The notes under the pieces are model-generated. The model was not told the DNA's origin. It ran no database searches and saw only the letters and a list, made by a program, of their open reading frames with translations. A program made the position numbers and the translations under genes. Source: Erwinia aphidicola (GTDB lineage Bacteria; Pseudomonadota; Gammaproteobacteria; Enterobacterales; Enterobacteriaceae). From it: a stretch of DNA of 64,000 bases. Below are positions 1-12,639 of the stretch, piece by piece. Every line of letters begins with the position of its first letter. Position 1 is the stretch's first letter. The stretch is from the NCBI RefSeq assembly GCF_024169515.1, contig NZ_JAMKCQ010000001.1, forward strand, positions 2,604,001 to 2,668,000, written 5' to 3'.

Positions 1-1181
1 GCTGTTTAGCGCTGCTTGTGAGTAAGCACTTACCTGTCGCGGTAGCGCAGGTTGTGGTCGCAGACACCCGCATTGCCCTCGGCCAGATCGCAGGCTGGGT
101 GCGTCAGCAGTCCACTGCCCGCGTCGTCGCGCTCACCGGTTCCTCCGGCAAAACCTCGGTTAAAGAGATGACCGCCGCCATTCTGCGTGAATGTGGCGAG
201 ACGCTGTACACCGCGGGTAACCTGAATAACGACATCGGCGTGCCGCTGACGCTGCTGCGCCTGACCGAAGCTCACCAGTATGCGGTGATCGAACTGGGGG
301 CTAACCACCAGGGTGAGATCGCCTATACCACCGAACTGACGCGCCCGGAGACGGCGCTGGTCAATAACCTGGCCGCAGCGCACCTGGAAGGGTTCGGGTC
401 GCTGGCGGGCGTGGCGAAAGCCAAAGGTGAGATTTTCAACGGTCTGCCGCTGCACGGCACCGCCATTATCAACAGCGACAGCAACGACTGGCCGCACTGG
501 CAGCAGACGCTGCACGGCAAAACCGTCTGGCGCTTCTCACCGGAGCCGCAGGCTGACTGTGATTTCAGCGCCTCTGAGGTGAAGTTCAGCGCTAAGGGTA
601 CCCATTTCACGCTGCACAGCCCGCAGGGCGACATCGCGATTACCCTGCCGCTGCCGGGCCGTCACAACATTGCTAACGCGCTGGCCGCGACGGCGCTGGC
701 CCTCTCTGTCGGAGCGCCGCTCGCGGCGGTGCAGCAGGGGCTGAGCCAGCTTAAAGCCGTGCCGGGGCGCCTGTTCCCGATCGCACTGGGTGAAAACAAG
801 CTGCTGCTGGATGACAGCTACAACGCCAACGTCGGTTCAATGACCGCCGCCGCGCAGGTGCTGGCTGAAATGCCGGGCTACCGCGTAATGATCGTCGGCG
901 ACATGGGCGAACTGGGGGCAGAAGCCGCCGAGTGTCATCGTCAGGTCGGCGAAGCGGCTCGTCTGGCCGGCATCGATAAAGTTTTAAGCGTGGGCACGCT
1001 CAGCCAGGGTATCTCTGATGCCAGCGGCGTGGGTGAGCACTTCACGGAGAAGGCAGCCCTGAGCGCGCGTGCGCTGGCGCTGCTGTCACAGCATTCACAC
1101 ATTACCGTATTGGTTAAAGGTTCACGTAGTGCCGCGATGGAGCAGGTAGTGCAAACCTTACAGGAGAAAGGCACATGTTAG
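1..1181 (+). CDS. murF: MurF, UDP-MurNAc-tripeptide--D-Ala-D-Ala ligase (5' end outside window)
   Basis: Cytoplasmic ligase that adds D-Ala-D-Ala to UDP-MurNAc-tripeptide, the last cytoplasmic step on the peptide stem. The reading frame is open from base 3 and runs into the window edge, so the N-terminal substrate domain (roughly 60 of about 450 residues) is missing. The GTG at 18 is an internal codon, not the start. Seen: the Mur ligase ATP loop GSSGKTS near base 140, the central ligase domain, and the C-terminal domain around LDDSYNAN. The stop overlaps the mraY start by 7 nt, so the two are translationally coupled in the dcw operon. Identity is near certain from sequence and neighbours. 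Confidence 0.97.
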   Translation, partial: CLALLVSKHLPVAVAQVVVADTRIALGQIAGWVRQQSTARVVALTGSSGKTSVKEMTAAILRECGETLYTAGNLNNDIGVPLTLLRLTEAHQYAVIELGANHQGEIAYTTELTRPETALVNNLAAAHLEGFGSLAGVAKAKGEIFNGLPLHGTAIINSDSNDWPHWQQTLHGKTVWRFSPEPQADCDFSASEVKFSAKGTHFTLHSPQGDIAITLPLPGRHNIANALAATALALSVGAPLAAVQQGLSQLKAVPGRLFPIALGENKLLLDDSYNANVGSMTAAAQVLAEMPGYRVMIVGDMGELGAEAAECHRQVGEAARLAGIDKVLSVGTLSQGISDASGVGEHFTEKAALSARALALLSQHSHITVLVKGSRSAAMEQVVQTLQEKGTC

Positions 1182-2257
1182 TCTGGCTGGCCGAGCATCT
1201 GGTCTCTTTATATTCTGGCTTTAACGTCTTCTCCTACCTGACGTTTCGCGCCATTGTCAGCCTGCTGACCGCGCTGTTTATTTCATTGTGGATGGGCCCG
1301 CGCATGATCGCCCGCCTGCAGGAAATGTCGTTTGGCCAGGTGGTACGTAACGACGGTCCTGAGTCGCACTTCAGCAAGCGCGGTACGCCGACCATGGGCG
1401 GGATTATGATCCTCACCTCCATCACCATTTCGGTGCTGCTGTGGGCTTATCCATCAAACCCTTACGTCTGGTGCGTACTGTTCGTGCTGGTCGGTTATGG
1501 CATTGTCGGCTTCGTCGATGACTACCGCAAAGTGGTGCGCAAGGACACTAAAGGCCTGATCGCCCGCTGGAAATATTTCTGGCAGTCGGTGATCGCCCTC
1601 GGTGCCGCTTTTGTCATGTATATGATTGGCAAAGACACCCCGGCGACCGAGCTGGTAGTGCCGTTCTTTAAAGACGTGATGCCGCAGCTTGGCCTGCTGT
1701 ATCTGCTGCTGGCTTACTTCGTGATTGTCGGCACCAGTAATGCGGTCAACCTGACCGACGGACTGGATGGCCTGGCGATTATGCCAACCGTGTTTGTCGC
1801 CGCCGGTTTCGCGCTGGTGGCGTGGGCGACCGGTAACGTGAAGTTTGCCGAGTATCTGCATATCCCTTATCTGCGTCACGCGGGTGAGCTGGTGATCGTC
1901 TGTACCGCCATTGTCGGTGCGGGCCTTGGCTTCCTGTGGTTCAACACTTACCCGGCGCAGGTCTTTATGGGGGATGTCGGTTCCCTGGCGCTGGGCGGCG
2001 CGCTCGGCACTATCGCCGTGCTGCTGCGTCAGGAGTTCCTGCTGGTGATTATGGGCGGCGTATTCGTGGTGGAGACGCTGTCGGTGATCCTGCAGGTCGG
2101 TTCCTTCAAACTGCGCGGGCAGCGTATTTTCCGCATGGCACCCATTCACCACCACTATGAATTGAAAGGCTGGCCGGAACCGCGCGTGATTGTGCGCTTC
2201 TGGATTATTTCACTGATGCTGGTGCTGATTGGCCTGGCCACGCTGAAGGTGCGGTAA
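1175..2257 (+). CDS. mraY: MraY, phospho-MurNAc-pentapeptide transferase
   Basis: Integral inner-membrane enzyme that transfers phospho-MurNAc-pentapeptide from UDP to undecaprenyl phosphate, forming lipid I. The 360-residue length equals the enterobacterial family length. About ten hydrophobic segments are visible, with the family motifs [17 protein letters not shown] (catalytic/Mg-binding Asp residues) and the C-terminal histidine cluster [11 protein letters not shown]. The ATG overlaps the murF stop, and murD starts 2 nt after the mraY stop. The product is the known target of tunicamycin- and mureidomycin-type inhibitors and of phage phiX174 lysis protein E in E. coli. Confidence 0.98.
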   Translation: MLVWLAEHLVSLYSGFNVFSYLTFRAIVSLLTALFISLWMGPRMIARLQEMSFGQVVRNDGPESHFSKRGTPTMGGIMILTSITISVLLWAYPSNPYVWCVLFVLVGYGIVGFVDDYRKVVRKDTKGLIARWKYFWQSVIALGAAFVMYMIGKDTPATELVVPFFKDVMPQLGLLYLLLAYFVIVGTSNAVNLTDGLDGLAIMPTVFVAAGFALVAWATGNVKFAEYLHIPYLRHAGELVIVCTAIVGAGLGFLWFNTYPAQVFMGDVGSLALGGALGTIAVLLRQEFLLVIMGGVFVVETLSVILQVGSFKLRGQRIFRMAPIHHHYELKGWPEPRVIVRFWIISLMLVLIGLATLKVR

Positions 2258-2259
2258 TC

Positions 2260-3576
2260 ATGGCTGACTATCAGGGTAAAAAAGTCGTCATCATCGGGTT
2301 GGGGCTGACCGGCCTCTCCTGTGTTGATTTCTTTGTCGCACGTGGCGTGACGCCGCGCGTGATGGATACCCGTGTCGTGCCGCCGGGGCTGGAAAAGCTG
2401 CCGAAAGAGGTTGAGCGCTGGTTAGGTTCGTTAAACGAAGACTGGCTGCTGGCTGCCGACCTGATCGTGGCCAGCCCGGGAATGGCGCTGGCTCATCCGT
2501 CGCTGATGGCGGCGGCGGATGCCGGAGTAGAGATCGTTGGCGATATCGAGCTGTTCTGCCGCGAAGCGCAGGCGCCCATCGTAGCGATCACCGGCTCTAA
2601 CGGCAAAAGCACCGTCACCACGCTGGTGGGCGAGATGGCGAAAGCCGCAGGCTGGCAGGTTGGCGTGGGCGGCAATATCGGCCTGCCAGCACTGATGCTG
2701 CTGGAGCAACCGGCGCAGCTTTACGTGCTGGAACTCTCCAGCTTCCAGCTGGAAACCACCACCAGCCTGCGCGCCGCAGCTGCCACCATCCTTAACGTGA
2801 CAGAAGATCATATGGATCGCTATCCGCTGGGGATGCAGCAGTACCGTGCGGCCAAGCTGCGCATTTATGAGAATGCCGCCGTCTGCGTGGTCAATGCCGA
2901 TGATGCGATGACCATGCCGGTGCGTGGTGCCGACACGCGCTGCGTCAGTTTTGGCGCCGACGTCGGCGATTATCATCTCAATCACCAGCAGGGCAGTATC
3001 TGGCTGCGGGTGAAAGGCGAGAAAGTGCTGAACACCGATGAGATGCATCTGGTCGGTAAGCACAACTACACCAACGCGCTGGCCGCGCTGGCGCTGGCGG
3101 ACGCCGTCGGCCTGCCGCGTGCCAGCAGCCTGAAAGCGTTAACCACCTTCGCCGGTCTGCCGCACCGTTTCCAACTGGTGCATGAGCGCAACGGCGTGCG
3201 CTGGATAAATGATTCCAAAGCCACCAACGTCGGCAGCACCGAAGCGGCGCTGAAGGGGTTACAGGTTAAGGGAACGCTGCATCTGCTGCTCGGCGGTGAC
3301 GGTAAATCCGCCGACTTCAGCGCGCTGGCACCCTACCTGCAGGGGGAGCGTATCCGCATCTGGTGCTTTGGCCGTGACGGTGCGGAGCTGGCTGAGCTGC
3401 GCCCGGAAATTGCCGTGCAGACGGAAACCCTGGCTGAAGCGGTGCAGCAGATTAAAACCGTACTGCAGCCTGGCGATCTGGTGCTGCTGTCTCCGGCCTG
3501 CGCCAGCCTCGATCAGTTTAAAAACTTTGAGCAGCGCGGCGACGTGTTTGCCCAACTGGCGCGGGAGGCTGACTGA
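2260..3576 (+). CDS. murD: MurD, UDP-MurNAc-L-Ala--D-Glu ligase
   Basis: Cytoplasmic Mur ligase that adds D-glutamate to UDP-MurNAc-L-Ala. The 438 residues match the E. coli length. Order of domains: Rossmann-like N-terminal UDP-binding domain starting [15 protein letters not shown] loop [11 protein letters not shown] near residue 113, central ligase domain with the DHMDRY motif, and a C-terminal domain with NDSKATN and [12 protein letters not shown]. It is packed between mraY and ftsW; the stop overlaps the ftsW start in a TGATG junction, which indicates translational coupling. Confidence 0.98.
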   Translation: MADYQGKKVVIIGLGLTGLSCVDFFVARGVTPRVMDTRVVPPGLEKLPKEVERWLGSLNEDWLLAADLIVASPGMALAHPSLMAAADAGVEIVGDIELFCREAQAPIVAITGSNGKSTVTTLVGEMAKAAGWQVGVGGNIGLPALMLLEQPAQLYVLELSSFQLETTTSLRAAAATILNVTEDHMDRYPLGMQQYRAAKLRIYENAAVCVVNADDAMTMPVRGADTRCVSFGADVGDYHLNHQQGSIWLRVKGEKVLNTDEMHLVGKHNYTNALAALALADAVGLPRASSLKALTTFAGLPHRFQLVHERNGVRWINDSKATNVGSTEAALKGLQVKGTLHLLLGGDGKSADFSALAPYLQGERIRIWCFGRDGAELAELRPEIAVQTETLAEAVQQIKTVLQPGDLVLLSPACASLDQFKNFEQRGDVFAQLAREAD

Positions 3577-4784
3577 TGCGCGTTCCTGGTCTGAGCCTTG
3601 CCAGCGGTATTTCTGACCTGCTGAGAAACTGGGTCATGGGATCGCGTGAAAGCGATACCAACTCGATGGTGCTGTATGACCGCACCCTGCTATGGCTGAC
3701 GTTTGGCCTGGCGATTATAGGTTTTGTGATGGTGACATCGGCGTCGATGCCGGTTGGCCAGCGTCTTAACGATGACCCGTTCTACTTTGCCAAGCGCGAT
3801 GCGTTTTACATCCTGCTGGCGATGGGGATGGCGCTGGTGACCCTGCGCGTGCCGATGGATTTCTGGCAGCGCTACAGCAATATCATGCTGCTGGGCACCG
3901 TTGCCATGCTGCTGGTGGTGCTGGTGGTGGGTAGCTCGGTTAACGGGGCATCGCGCTGGATCGCCCTCGGCCCGTTGCGTATCCAGCCTGCCGAGCTGTC
4001 AAAACTGTCGCTGTTCTGCTATCTCGCCAGCTATCTGGTGCGTAAGGTCGAAGAGGTTCGTAACAACTTTTGGGGCTTCTGCAAGCCGATGGGCGTGATG
4101 GTGGTGCTGGCGGTACTGCTGCTGGCGCAGCCGGACCTCGGTACGGTGGTAGTGCTGTTTGTCACCACGCTGGCGATGCTGTTCCTTGCCGGGGCAAAAC
4201 TGTGGCAGTTCCTTGCGATTATCGGCTCCGGGATTTTCGCCGTCTGCCTGCTGATTGTGGCCGAACCCTATCGTATGCGTCGCGTCACCTCCTTCTGGAA
4301 CCCGTGGGAAGATCCGTTTGGCAGTGGCTACCAGCTGACCCAGTCCCTGATGGCGTTTGGCCGTGGGGAATTCTGGGGCCAGGGCTTAGGTAACTCCGTG
4401 CAAAAACTGGAATATTTACCGGAAGCTCACACCGACTTTATCTTCTCGATTATCGGAGAAGAACTGGGTTATATCGGTGTGGTTTTAGCCCTGTTAATGG
4501 TATTCTTCGTCGCTTTTCGCGCGATGTCCATCGGGCGAAAAGCTTTAGAGATCGATCAGCGCTTTTCCGGCTTCCTCGCCTGTTCAATTGGCGTCTGGTT
4601 TAGCTTCCAGGCACTGGTTAACGTCGGGGCCGCAGCGGGCATGTTACCGACCAAAGGTCTGACGCTGCCGCTGATCAGTTACGGTGGTTCGAGTCTGATT
4701 ATTATGTCGACCGCCATCGTGTTCCTGTTACGCATAGATTATGAGACGCGTCTGGCGAAAGCCCAGGCGTTCACCAGAGGGTAG
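3576..4784 (+). CDS. ftsW: FtsW, septal peptidoglycan glycosyltransferase (SEDS)
   Basis: Polytopic inner-membrane SEDS protein that polymerises lipid II at the septum together with FtsI. The 402 residues are slightly shorter than E. coli FtsW (414). About ten transmembrane segments are visible, plus the SEDS signature near the C terminus ([16 protein letters not shown]) and the central QPDLGT motif, which contains the catalytic-cavity Asp region. The start ATG overlaps the murD stop (TGATG). The N-terminal cytoplasmic stretch (about 40 residues) is poorly conserved, so the exact start is the only uncertain point. Confidence 0.97.
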   Translation: MRVPGLSLASGISDLLRNWVMGSRESDTNSMVLYDRTLLWLTFGLAIIGFVMVTSASMPVGQRLNDDPFYFAKRDAFYILLAMGMALVTLRVPMDFWQRYSNIMLLGTVAMLLVVLVVGSSVNGASRWIALGPLRIQPAELSKLSLFCYLASYLVRKVEEVRNNFWGFCKPMGVMVVLAVLLLAQPDLGTVVVLFVTTLAMLFLAGAKLWQFLAIIGSGIFAVCLLIVAEPYRMRRVTSFWNPWEDPFGSGYQLTQSLMAFGRGEFWGQGLGNSVQKLEYLPEAHTDFIFSIIGEELGYIGVVLALLMVFFVAFRAMSIGRKALEIDQRFSGFLACSIGVWFSFQALVNVGAAAGMLPTKGLTLPLISYGGSSLIIMSTAIVFLLRIDYETRLAKAQAFTRG

Positions 4785-4787
4785 TTG

Positions 4788-5846
4788 ATGACTGGAAAGC
4801 GACTGATGGTGATGGCTGGCGGAACCGGTGGGCATGTTTTCCCCGGGCTGGCGGTGGCACACCATCTGATGGCGCAGGGCTGGCAGGTACGCTGGCTTGG
4901 AACCGCTGACCGTATGGAAGCGGACCTGGTGCCGAAGCACGGCATCGAAATTGATTTTATTCGCATCAGCGGGCTGCGTGGCAAAGGCATCAAAGCATTA
5001 CTGGCGGCGCCACTGCGCATCTTCAACGCCTGGCGTCAGGCGCGGGCGATTATGAAAGCCTGGCAGCCGGATGTGGTACTGGGAATGGGCGGTTACGTTT
5101 CCGGCCCCGGCGGTCTGGCCGCGTGGAGCTGCGGTATTCCGGTGGTGCTGCATGAGCAGAACGGCATTGCGGGTCTGACTAACAAATGGCTGGCGAAGAT
5201 TGCCAGCAAAGTGATGCAGGCCTTCCCAGGTGCCTTCCCTAAGGCGGAAGTGGTGGGGAACCCGGTGCGAACCGACGTGTTGGCACTGCCTCTGCCGGCG
5301 GTACGCTTAGCCGGGCGTGAAGGCCCGACGCGCGTGCTGGTGATCGGTGGCAGTCAGGGCGCCCGCGTACTGAACCAGACCATGCCGCAGGTGGCGGCCA
5401 GGCTGGGTGACAGCATTACGCTGTGGCACCAGGTGGGTAAAGGCGCGCTGGATGAAGTGAATCAGGGCTACATTCAGGTGAACCAGACGCAGCATAAGGT
5501 GTCCGAGTTCATCGACGATATAGCCGCCGCCTACGCCTGGGCTGATGTGGTGGTGTGCCGTTCCGGCGCGCTGACCGTCAGCGAAGTGGCTGCGGCAGGA
5601 TTACCGGCGATATTTGTGCCGTTTCAGCATAAAGATCGTCAGCAGTACTGGAATGCCCTGCCGCTGGAGCAGGCCGGTGCCGCCAAAATTTACGAGCAGC
5701 CGCAGTTCACCAGTGAGGTGGTGGCGGCAACGCTGGCAGGATGGGATCGCGCAACGCTGCTGAACATGGCAGAAAAAGCCCGCGCGGTGGCGATCCCGGA
5801 TGCAACCGAACGTGTCGCAGCTGAAGTCAGTAAAGCGGCCAAATGA
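4788..5846 (+). CDS. murG: MurG, lipid II synthase (GlcNAc transferase)
   Basis: Peripheral inner-membrane GT28 glycosyltransferase that adds GlcNAc to lipid I, producing lipid II. I chose the ATG at 4788, 3 nt after the ftsW stop, because a GAGGG ribosome site lies about 6 nt upstream; an in-frame TTG three bases earlier is less likely. This gives 352 residues, against 355 in E. coli. Seen: N-terminal glycine-rich loop [10 protein letters not shown], a second G-loop GGSQGAR, and the donor-binding stretch [12 protein letters not shown] with [15 protein letters not shown] downstream. Confidence 0.97.
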   Translation: MTGKRLMVMAGGTGGHVFPGLAVAHHLMAQGWQVRWLGTADRMEADLVPKHGIEIDFIRISGLRGKGIKALLAAPLRIFNAWRQARAIMKAWQPDVVLGMGGYVSGPGGLAAWSCGIPVVLHEQNGIAGLTNKWLAKIASKVMQAFPGAFPKAEVVGNPVRTDVLALPLPAVRLAGREGPTRVLVIGGSQGARVLNQTMPQVAARLGDSITLWHQVGKGALDEVNQGYIQVNQTQHKVSEFIDDIAAAYAWADVVVCRSGALTVSEVAAAGLPAIFVPFQHKDRQQYWNALPLEQAGAAKIYEQPQFTSEVVAATLAGWDRATLLNMAEKARAVAIPDATERVAAEVSKAAK

Positions 5847-5893
5847 TTTTTGTAGGGGCAGGCAGGTCTGACCCGCAGCAACACAGGTAACAG

Positions 5894-7369
5894 ATGAATA
5901 CACAGCAACTGGCAAAACTGCGTTCTATCGTGCCCGAGATGCGTCGCGTCCGGCACATCCACTTTGTTGGCATCGGTGGTGCCGGCATGGGCGGTATTGC
6001 CGAAGTGTTAGCGAATGAAGGCTATGAAATTAGCGGTTCAGACCTGGCGCCGAATGCGGTGACTCAGCATCTGAGCGCGTTGGGCGCAACGATCTATTTT
6101 AACCATCGCCCGGAGAACGTCAGCGATGCCAGCGTGGTGGTGGTCTCTACCGCTGTCTCGCAGGACAACCCGGAAGTGGTTGCCGCACGCGAAGCGCGTA
6201 TCCCGGTGATCCGCCGTGCTGAGATGCTGGCTGAACTGATGCGCTTCCGCCACGGTATTGCCGTTGCTGGTACGCACGGCAAAACCACCACCACGGCGAT
6301 GGTCTCCAGCATTTATGCCGAAGGCGGCCTCGACCCGACTTTCGTTAACGGTGGGCTGGTGAAAGCGGCGGGAACCCACGCGCGCCTTGGCAGCAGCCGT
6401 TACCTGATTGCGGAAGCGGACGAGAGCGATGCCTCATTCCTGCATCTGCAGCCGATGGTGGCGATTGTCACCAATATCGAAGCCGACCACATGGATACCT
6501 ACCAGGGCGACTTCGAAAATCTGAAGCAGACGTTTATCAACTTCCTGCACAACCTGCCGTTTTATGGCCGTGCGGTGATGTGCGTGGATGACGCGGTGAT
6601 CCGCGATTTGATCCCGCGCGTCGGGCGCCAGATCACCACCTATGGCTTTAGCGATGACGCCGATGTGCGGGTGGAAAATTACCAACAGCGCGGCGCACAG
6701 GGCTTCTTTACCCTGGTACGCCACGACAAACCGCTGATGCACGTAACATTGAACGCCCCGGGCCGCCATAACGCGCTTAACGCCGCCGCTGCGGTTGCCG
6801 TGGCGACGGAAGAGGGCATTGAGGATGATGAAATCCTCAGCGCGCTACTGAGTTTCCAGGGCACCGGGCGCCGCTTCGACTTCCTCGGTGAATATCCGCT
6901 GGCAGAAGTGAACGGCCAGGCAGGCAGCGCGATGCTGGTGGACGATTACGGCCATCATCCGACCGAAGTTGACGTGACGATTAAAGCCGCGCGTGCCGGC
7001 TGGCCGGATAAAAATCTGGTGATGATCTTCCAGCCACACCGCTACACGCGCACCCGCGATCTGTATGACGATTTTGCCAACGTGCTGTCACAGGTCGATG
7101 TGCTGCTGATGCTGGATGTTTACGCCGCCGGTGAGGCACCGATCCCCGGCGCCGACAGCCGCTCTCTGTGCCGCACCATTCGTGGTCGTGGCAAAGTCGA
7201 CCCGATTCTGGTGTCTGACCATGATGCCGTGCTGGAAATGCTGTTACCGAAGCTGACCGGTAACGACCTTATTTTAGTGCAGGGCGCCGGCAACGTTGGC
7301 CGTATCGCCCGCACGCTGGCTGAGCTTAAGTTACAACCGCAGACGATTAAAGAGGAACATCATGGCTGA
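5894..7369 (+). CDS. murC: MurC, UDP-MurNAc--L-Ala ligase
   Basis: First Mur ligase; adds L-alanine to UDP-MurNAc in the cytoplasm. The 491 residues match the family. Seen: the N-terminal dinucleotide-type loop [19 protein letters not shown] loop [11 protein letters not shown] near residue 124, EADESDASF in the central domain, and [10 protein letters not shown] in the C-terminal domain. It is separated from murG by 47 nt, the largest gap within mraY-ddlB. Its stop overlaps ddlB by 8 nt. Confidence 0.98.
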   Translation: MNTQQLAKLRSIVPEMRRVRHIHFVGIGGAGMGGIAEVLANEGYEISGSDLAPNAVTQHLSALGATIYFNHRPENVSDASVVVVSTAVSQDNPEVVAAREARIPVIRRAEMLAELMRFRHGIAVAGTHGKTTTTAMVSSIYAEGGLDPTFVNGGLVKAAGTHARLGSSRYLIAEADESDASFLHLQPMVAIVTNIEADHMDTYQGDFENLKQTFINFLHNLPFYGRAVMCVDDAVIRDLIPRVGRQITTYGFSDDADVRVENYQQRGAQGFFTLVRHDKPLMHVTLNAPGRHNALNAAAAVAVATEEGIEDDEILSALLSFQGTGRRFDFLGEYPLAEVNGQAGSAMLVDDYGHHPTEVDVTIKAARAGWPDKNLVMIFQPHRYTRTRDLYDDFANVLSQVDVLLMLDVYAAGEAPIPGADSRSLCRTIRGRGKVDPILVSDHDAVLEMLLPKLTGNDLILVQGAGNVGRIARTLAELKLQPQTIKEEHHG

Positions 7370-8282
7370 GAAAGTAGCGGTATTGCTGGGTGGAACCTCC
7401 GCAGAACGTGACGTATCGCTGTTATCGGGCGCTGCCGTTCTGCAAGGCCTGCAGGATGCAGGCATTGATGCACATCCGGTCGACATCCGTGATTTCCCGG
7501 TGATGCGACTGAAAGAGGAAGGGTTTGCCAAAGCCTTTATTGCCCTGCACGGTCGCGGCGGTGAAGATGGCACCTTACAGGGCGTGCTGGAATTTCTGCA
7601 GATCCCTTACACCGGCAGCGGCGTAATGGCCTCGGCCATCACGATGGACAAACTGCGCAGTAAGTATCTGTGGCAGGGCTGTGGGCTGCCGGTGGCGCCA
7701 TTTGTCGCGCTGACGCGCGCCCAGATGGATGAAGGCCTGACGGCGGATGAGCTGGCCAGCATTGATGCCCTTGGCCTGCCGCTGTTCGTCAAGCCGAGCC
7801 GTGAAGGTTCAAGCGTGGGGATCTCGCGGGTGAACGAGGCGTATCAGTTCCCTGCTGCGCTGGATGAAGCCTTCCGCCACGACGATGAAGTGCTGGTGGA
7901 AGCCTTTTTAAGCGGCCCTGAGTACACCGTTGGCGTGATTGGCGATCAAATTCTGCCGTCAATCAGAATAAAAACCGCCAGCGAGTTCTATGACTATGAA
8001 GCTAAATACATTTCTGACGATACTCAATACTTCTGCCCGTCAGGATTGAGTGCCGAACAGGAAGCGGAACTGAGCGAACTGACCCTCGCCGCCTGGCGCG
8101 CGCTGGGTTGCAGCGGCTGGGGCCGCGTAGACGTGATGATGGGCGGTGATGGCCGTTTCTATCTGCTGGAAGTCAACACGTCACCGGGTATGACCAGCCA
8201 TAGCCTGGTGCCAATGGCGGCAAAACAGGCCGGGATGACCTTCTCGCAGCTGGTGGCGCGCATTCTGGAGCTGGCGGACTGA
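7362..8282 (+). CDS. ddlB: DdlB, D-alanine--D-alanine ligase
   Basis: ATP-grasp enzyme joining two D-alanines for the MurF step. I chose the ATG at 7362 ([11 protein letters not shown]) rather than upstream in-frame codons, because it follows the AGAGGA ribosome site and gives the 306 residues typical of enterobacterial DdlB. Seen: N-terminal [17 protein letters not shown]-grasp loop [12 protein letters not shown], and the C-terminal metal/phosphate site [14 protein letters not shown]. It overlaps the murC end by 8 nt, and ftsQ follows directly. Confidence 0.98.
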   Translation: MAEKVAVLLGGTSAERDVSLLSGAAVLQGLQDAGIDAHPVDIRDFPVMRLKEEGFAKAFIALHGRGGEDGTLQGVLEFLQIPYTGSGVMASAITMDKLRSKYLWQGCGLPVAPFVALTRAQMDEGLTADELASIDALGLPLFVKPSREGSSVGISRVNEAYQFPAALDEAFRHDDEVLVEAFLSGPEYTVGVIGDQILPSIRIKTASEFYDYEAKYISDDTQYFCPSGLSAEQEAELSELTLAAWRALGCSGWGRVDVMMGGDGRFYLLEVNTSPGMTSHSLVPMAAKQAGMTFSQLVARILELAD

Positions 8283-8283
8283 T

Positions 8284-9129
8284 ATGTCCCAGGCTGCTCT
8301 GAATGTCCGTAACCGCGAAGCGCAGGAAAAAGCGCGCACCGGGCGCAGTAACGGTTCACGCCTTGCCGGGATGATCTTTCTGGCGATGGTACTGGGCGTG
8401 ATGCTGGCCGGTGGGTTTGTGGTGCTGAAATGGATGAACGATGCCTCGCAGCTGCCGCTGTCAAAGCTGGTAGTGACCGGGCAGACGCACTACACCACCA
8501 ATGATGACATCCGCCAGGCGATTTTGTCGCTTGGCGAACCTGGCACTTTTATGTCGCAGGATGTGGATGTTATTCAGCAGCAGATTGAGCGCTTGCCGTG
8601 GATCCAGCAGGTGAGCGTGCGCAAGCAGTGGCCGGACGAATTAAAGATTCATCTGGTTGAGTACGTTCCGGTTGCACGCTGGAATGATGTGCATATGGTT
8701 GATGCAGAAGGCAAATCGTTCAGCGTCCCGGCCAGTCATCTCGGTAAAGAAAATATGCCGATGCTGTATGGCCCGGAAGGCAGCGAATCTGAAGTGTTAG
8801 CCGGCTACCACCAGATGAGTAACGCGCTGGCGGCCAGCAAATTGAAATTGAAGGCGGCGTCCATGACCGCAAGGCGTTCATGGCAGCTGGTGTTAGAAGA
8901 TGACACCCGTCTGGAGTTAGGGCGTAACGAGGATATGAAACGTCTGCAGCGTTTCATCGAGTTACTGCCTACCCTGCAACGTCAGGGCCAGGCGGAGAAC
9001 AAACGTATCAGCTACGTAGACCTGCGTTACGACTCTGGCGCGGCAGTAGGATGGGCACCGGCGCCGATGGCGGCCGCTGACAGTAATCAGCAACAGCAAC
9101 AGAATCAGGCACAGGCTAAACAACAATGA
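8284..9129 (+). CDS. ftsQ: FtsQ, divisome protein
   Basis: Bitopic inner-membrane divisome scaffold that binds FtsB/FtsL. Seen: a basic cytoplasmic tail of about 25 residues, one transmembrane segment (about residues 27-47, [20 protein letters not shown]), a periplasmic POTRA domain beginning at [13 protein letters not shown], and a beta domain. The C terminus is Gln-rich ([14 protein letters not shown]), a low-complexity tail with no obvious role. At 281 residues it is close to E. coli (276). Its stop overlaps the ftsA start by 4 nt. Confidence 0.97.
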   Translation: MSQAALNVRNREAQEKARTGRSNGSRLAGMIFLAMVLGVMLAGGFVVLKWMNDASQLPLSKLVVTGQTHYTTNDDIRQAILSLGEPGTFMSQDVDVIQQQIERLPWIQQVSVRKQWPDELKIHLVEYVPVARWNDVHMVDAEGKSFSVPASHLGKENMPMLYGPEGSESEVLAGYHQMSNALAASKLKLKAASMTARRSWQLVLEDDTRLELGRNEDMKRLQRFIELLPTLQRQGQAENKRISYVDLRYDSGAAVGWAPAPMAAADSNQQQQQNQAQAKQQ

Positions 9130-10382
9130 TCAAGTCGACGGACAGAAAACTGGTAGTTGGACTCGAGATAGGCACCGCGAAGGTTGCCGCCCTGGTAGGG
9201 GAAGTTCTGCCTGATGGCATGGTTAATATTATCGGGGTGGGCAGCTGCCCGTCTCGCGGGATGGATAAAGGCGGCGTTAACGACCTGGAGTCGGTAGTGA
9301 AATGCGTTCAGCGCGCTATCGATCAGGCCGAACTGATGGCGGACTGTCAGATTTCGTCGGTTTACCTTGCATTATCGGGCAAACATATCAGCTGCCAGAA
9401 CGAAATAGGGATGGTTCCTATTTCCGAAGAGGAAGTGACGCAGGAAGATGTGGAGAATGTGGTACATACCGCTAAATCCGTCCGTGTTCGCGATGAACAC
9501 CGCATCCTCCATGTTATTCCGCAAGAATATGCGATCGACTATCAGGAAGGGATCAAAAACCCGGTCGGATTATCGGGCGTGCGCATGCAGGCGAAAGTGC
9601 ACCTGATCACCTGCCACAACGATATGGCGAAAAACATCGTCAAAGCGGTTGAACGTTGCGGCCTGAAAGTTGACCAACTGATTTTCGCCGGTCTGGCATC
9701 GAGCTTTGCCGTGCTGACCGAAGATGAGCGCGAGCTGGGCGTCTGCGTAGTCGATGTCGGCGGCGGTACCATGGATATCGCGGTTTACACCGGCGGCGCA
9801 CTGCGCCACACCAAGGTTATCCCGTACGCGGGCAACGTGGTGACCAGCGATATCGCTTACGCCTTCGGCACTCCGCCAACCGACGCGGAAGCGATCAAAG
9901 TGCGTCACGGTTGTGCGCTGGGTTCGATTGTTGGCAAAGACGAAAACGTCGAAGTGCCAAGCGTAGGTGGGCGTCCACCGCGCAGCCTGCAGCGCCAGAC
10001 GCTGGCTGAAGTGATTGAACCGCGTTACACCGAGCTGCTGAACCTGGTGAATGACGAAATCCTGCAGCTGCAGGAGCAGCTTCGCCAGCAGGGCGTGAAA
10101 CATCACCTCGCGGCCGGAATTGTGTTGACCGGCGGCGCGGCACAGATTGAAGGATTGGCGGCTTGCGCCCAGCGTGTCTTCCACACGCAGGTGCGTATCG
10201 GACAGCCGCTGAACATTACAGGATTAACGGATTACGCGCAGGAGCCTTACTACTCAACGGCGGTGGGCTTACTGCACTACGGAAAAGAGTCTCACCTTAA
10301 CGGTGAAGCAGAAGTAGAAAAAAGAGCCTCAGTGGGTAACTGGTTCAAGAAAATCAACAGCTGGCTGAGAAAAGAGTTTTAA
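9126..10382 (+). CDS. ftsA: FtsA, actin-like FtsZ membrane tether
   Basis: Actin-family ATPase that anchors FtsZ filaments to the inner membrane and recruits later divisome proteins. The 418 residues are nearly identical to E. coli FtsA. Seen: phosphate-1 loop [16 protein letters not shown], phosphate-2 [14 protein letters not shown], adenosine motif [11 protein letters not shown], and the C-terminal amphipathic membrane helix [13 protein letters not shown]. The start overlaps ftsQ by 4 nt (ATGA), which suggests coupled translation. ftsZ follows after 73 nt. Confidence 0.98.
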   Translation: MIKSTDRKLVVGLEIGTAKVAALVGEVLPDGMVNIIGVGSCPSRGMDKGGVNDLESVVKCVQRAIDQAELMADCQISSVYLALSGKHISCQNEIGMVPISEEEVTQEDVENVVHTAKSVRVRDEHRILHVIPQEYAIDYQEGIKNPVGLSGVRMQAKVHLITCHNDMAKNIVKAVERCGLKVDQLIFAGLASSFAVLTEDERELGVCVVDVGGGTMDIAVYTGGALRHTKVIPYAGNVVTSDIAYAFGTPPTDAEAIKVRHGCALGSIVGKDENVEVPSVGGRPPRSLQRQTLAEVIEPRYTELLNLVNDEILQLQEQLRQQGVKHHLAAGIVLTGGAAQIEGLAACAQRVFHTQVRIGQPLNITGLTDYAQEPYYSTAVGLLHYGKESHLNGEAEVEKRASVGNWFKKINSWLRKEF

Positions 10383-10455
10383 TTTTTACCATAGGGGATC
10401 ATGCTAGACTTATTTAGTGATCTCCAGGCGAACAGGCACATAACGGAGAGAAATT

Positions 10456-11610
10456 ATGTTTGAACCAATGGAATTAACCAATGACGCGGTGATTAAAGTC
10501 ATCGGCGTCGGCGGCGGCGGCGGTAACGCCGTAGAGCATATGGTGCGTGAGCGTATCGAAGGCGTTGAGTTCTTCGCGGTGAATACCGATGCTCAGGCAT
10601 TGCGTAAAACTGCGGTAGGCCAGACGATTCAGATCGGTAACGGAATTACTAAAGGTCTGGGCGCTGGGGCAAACCCGGAAGTCGGCCGTAACTCCGCCGA
10701 AGAAGATCGCGAAGCACTGCGTCAGGCACTGGAAGGTGCAGACATGGTATTTATCGCTGCGGGTATGGGCGGTGGTACCGGTACGGGCGCTGCGCCAGTC
10801 GTGGCTGAAGTGGCCAAAGACCTCGGTATTCTGACCGTTGCAGTGGTGACTAAGCCATTTAACTTTGAAGGCAAAAAGCGCATGGCTTTTGCCGAGCAGG
10901 GGATTGCCGAGCTGTCTAAGCACGTCGACTCACTGATCACCATTCCAAACGACAAGCTGCTGAAGGTGCTGGGTCGCGGTATCTCTCTGCTGGACGCGTT
11001 CGGCGCGGCTAATGACGTGCTGAAAGGCGCGGTACAGGGTATCGCAGAGCTGATCACCCGTCCGGGACTGATGAACGTCGACTTTGCCGACGTGCGCACC
11101 GTAATGTCCGAAATGGGCTACGCGATGATGGGTTCTGGCGTGGCCTGTGGCGAAGACCGTGCGGAAGAAGCGGCAGAAATGGCGATCTCCAGCCCACTGT
11201 TGGAAGATATCGACCTGTCTGGCGCACGCGGCGTGCTGGTTAACATCACCGCTGGCTTCGACCTGCGTCTGGATGAGTTCGAAACCGTGGGTAACACCAT
11301 CCGCGCCTTCGCTTCTGACAACGCAACCGTGGTTATCGGTACTTCCCTTGACCCGGAAATGAACGACGAACTGCGTGTGACCGTGGTGGCTACCGGTATC
11401 GGCATGGACAAACGTCCAGAAATTACGCTGGTGACCAATAAGCAGACCACTCAGCCAGTGATGGATCACCGTTACCAGCAGCACGGTATGGCCCCGCTGC
11501 CACAGGAGCAGAAACCTGCGGCGAAAGTGGTCAACGATCCGGGCACACAGACTAACAAAGAGCCTGACTATCTGGACATTCCAGCCTTCCTGCGCAAGCA
11601 GGCAGACTAG
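10456..11610 (+). CDS. ftsZ: FtsZ, tubulin-like division GTPase
   Basis: Forms the cytokinetic Z ring. Seen: N-terminal [13 protein letters not shown], tubulin signature [11 protein letters not shown] (GTP phosphate loop, about residues 107-117), T7 synergy-loop region around [11 protein letters not shown], a variable linker, and the conserved C-terminal peptide [14 protein letters not shown] that binds FtsA, ZipA, MinC and SlmA. The 384 residues match the family (E. coli 383). An AGGAG-like site (GGAGAG) lies 8 nt before the ATG. It is the last division gene of the cluster. Confidence 0.99.
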   Translation: MFEPMELTNDAVIKVIGVGGGGGNAVEHMVRERIEGVEFFAVNTDAQALRKTAVGQTIQIGNGITKGLGAGANPEVGRNSAEEDREALRQALEGADMVFIAAGMGGGTGTGAAPVVAEVAKDLGILTVAVVTKPFNFEGKKRMAFAEQGIAELSKHVDSLITIPNDKLLKVLGRGISLLDAFGAANDVLKGAVQGIAELITRPGLMNVDFADVRTVMSEMGYAMMGSGVACGEDRAEEAAEMAISSPLLEDIDLSGARGVLVNITAGFDLRLDEFETVGNTIRAFASDNATVVIGTSLDPEMNDELRVTVVATGIGMDKRPEITLVTNKQTTQPVMDHRYQQHGMAPLPQEQKPAAKVVNDPGTQTNKEPDYLDIPAFLRKQAD

Positions 11611-11625
11611 GAATAACCCGAGAAA

Positions 11626-11683
11626 TTGGGATTCTTCGCTCTTTGTGTTAAACTGTTCGCCCGCCAGTGAAGTAAACTGGCGG
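11626..11683 (+). promoter_or_regulatory. ftsZ-lpxC spacer: candidate lpxC promoter and hairpin
   Basis: A TTGGGA element (11626-11631) lies 16 nt before TTAAAC (11648-11653), a plausible sigma-70 promoter for lpxC. Just downstream is a perfect 8-bp hairpin, CCGCCAGT / ACTGGCGG (11661-11668 and 11676-11683), with a 7-nt loop. No immediate T-tract follows, so it is not a clean intrinsic terminator; it would sit in the lpxC 5' leader. Function is inferred from position. Confidence 0.4.
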
Positions 11684-11695
11684 TCGGATGGCTAA

Positions 11696-12631
<936 letters not shown>

Positions 12632-12639
12632 GCCTGAAC

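Noticed and set aside
18..20. GTG at 18 as murF start
   Set aside because: The frame is open upstream to the window edge and encodes matching MurF residues; it is an internal Val codon.
5847..5893. GTAGGGG-type REP-like element between murG and murC
   Set aside because: Only a short imperfect palindrome is visible; not enough to call a repeat or terminator.
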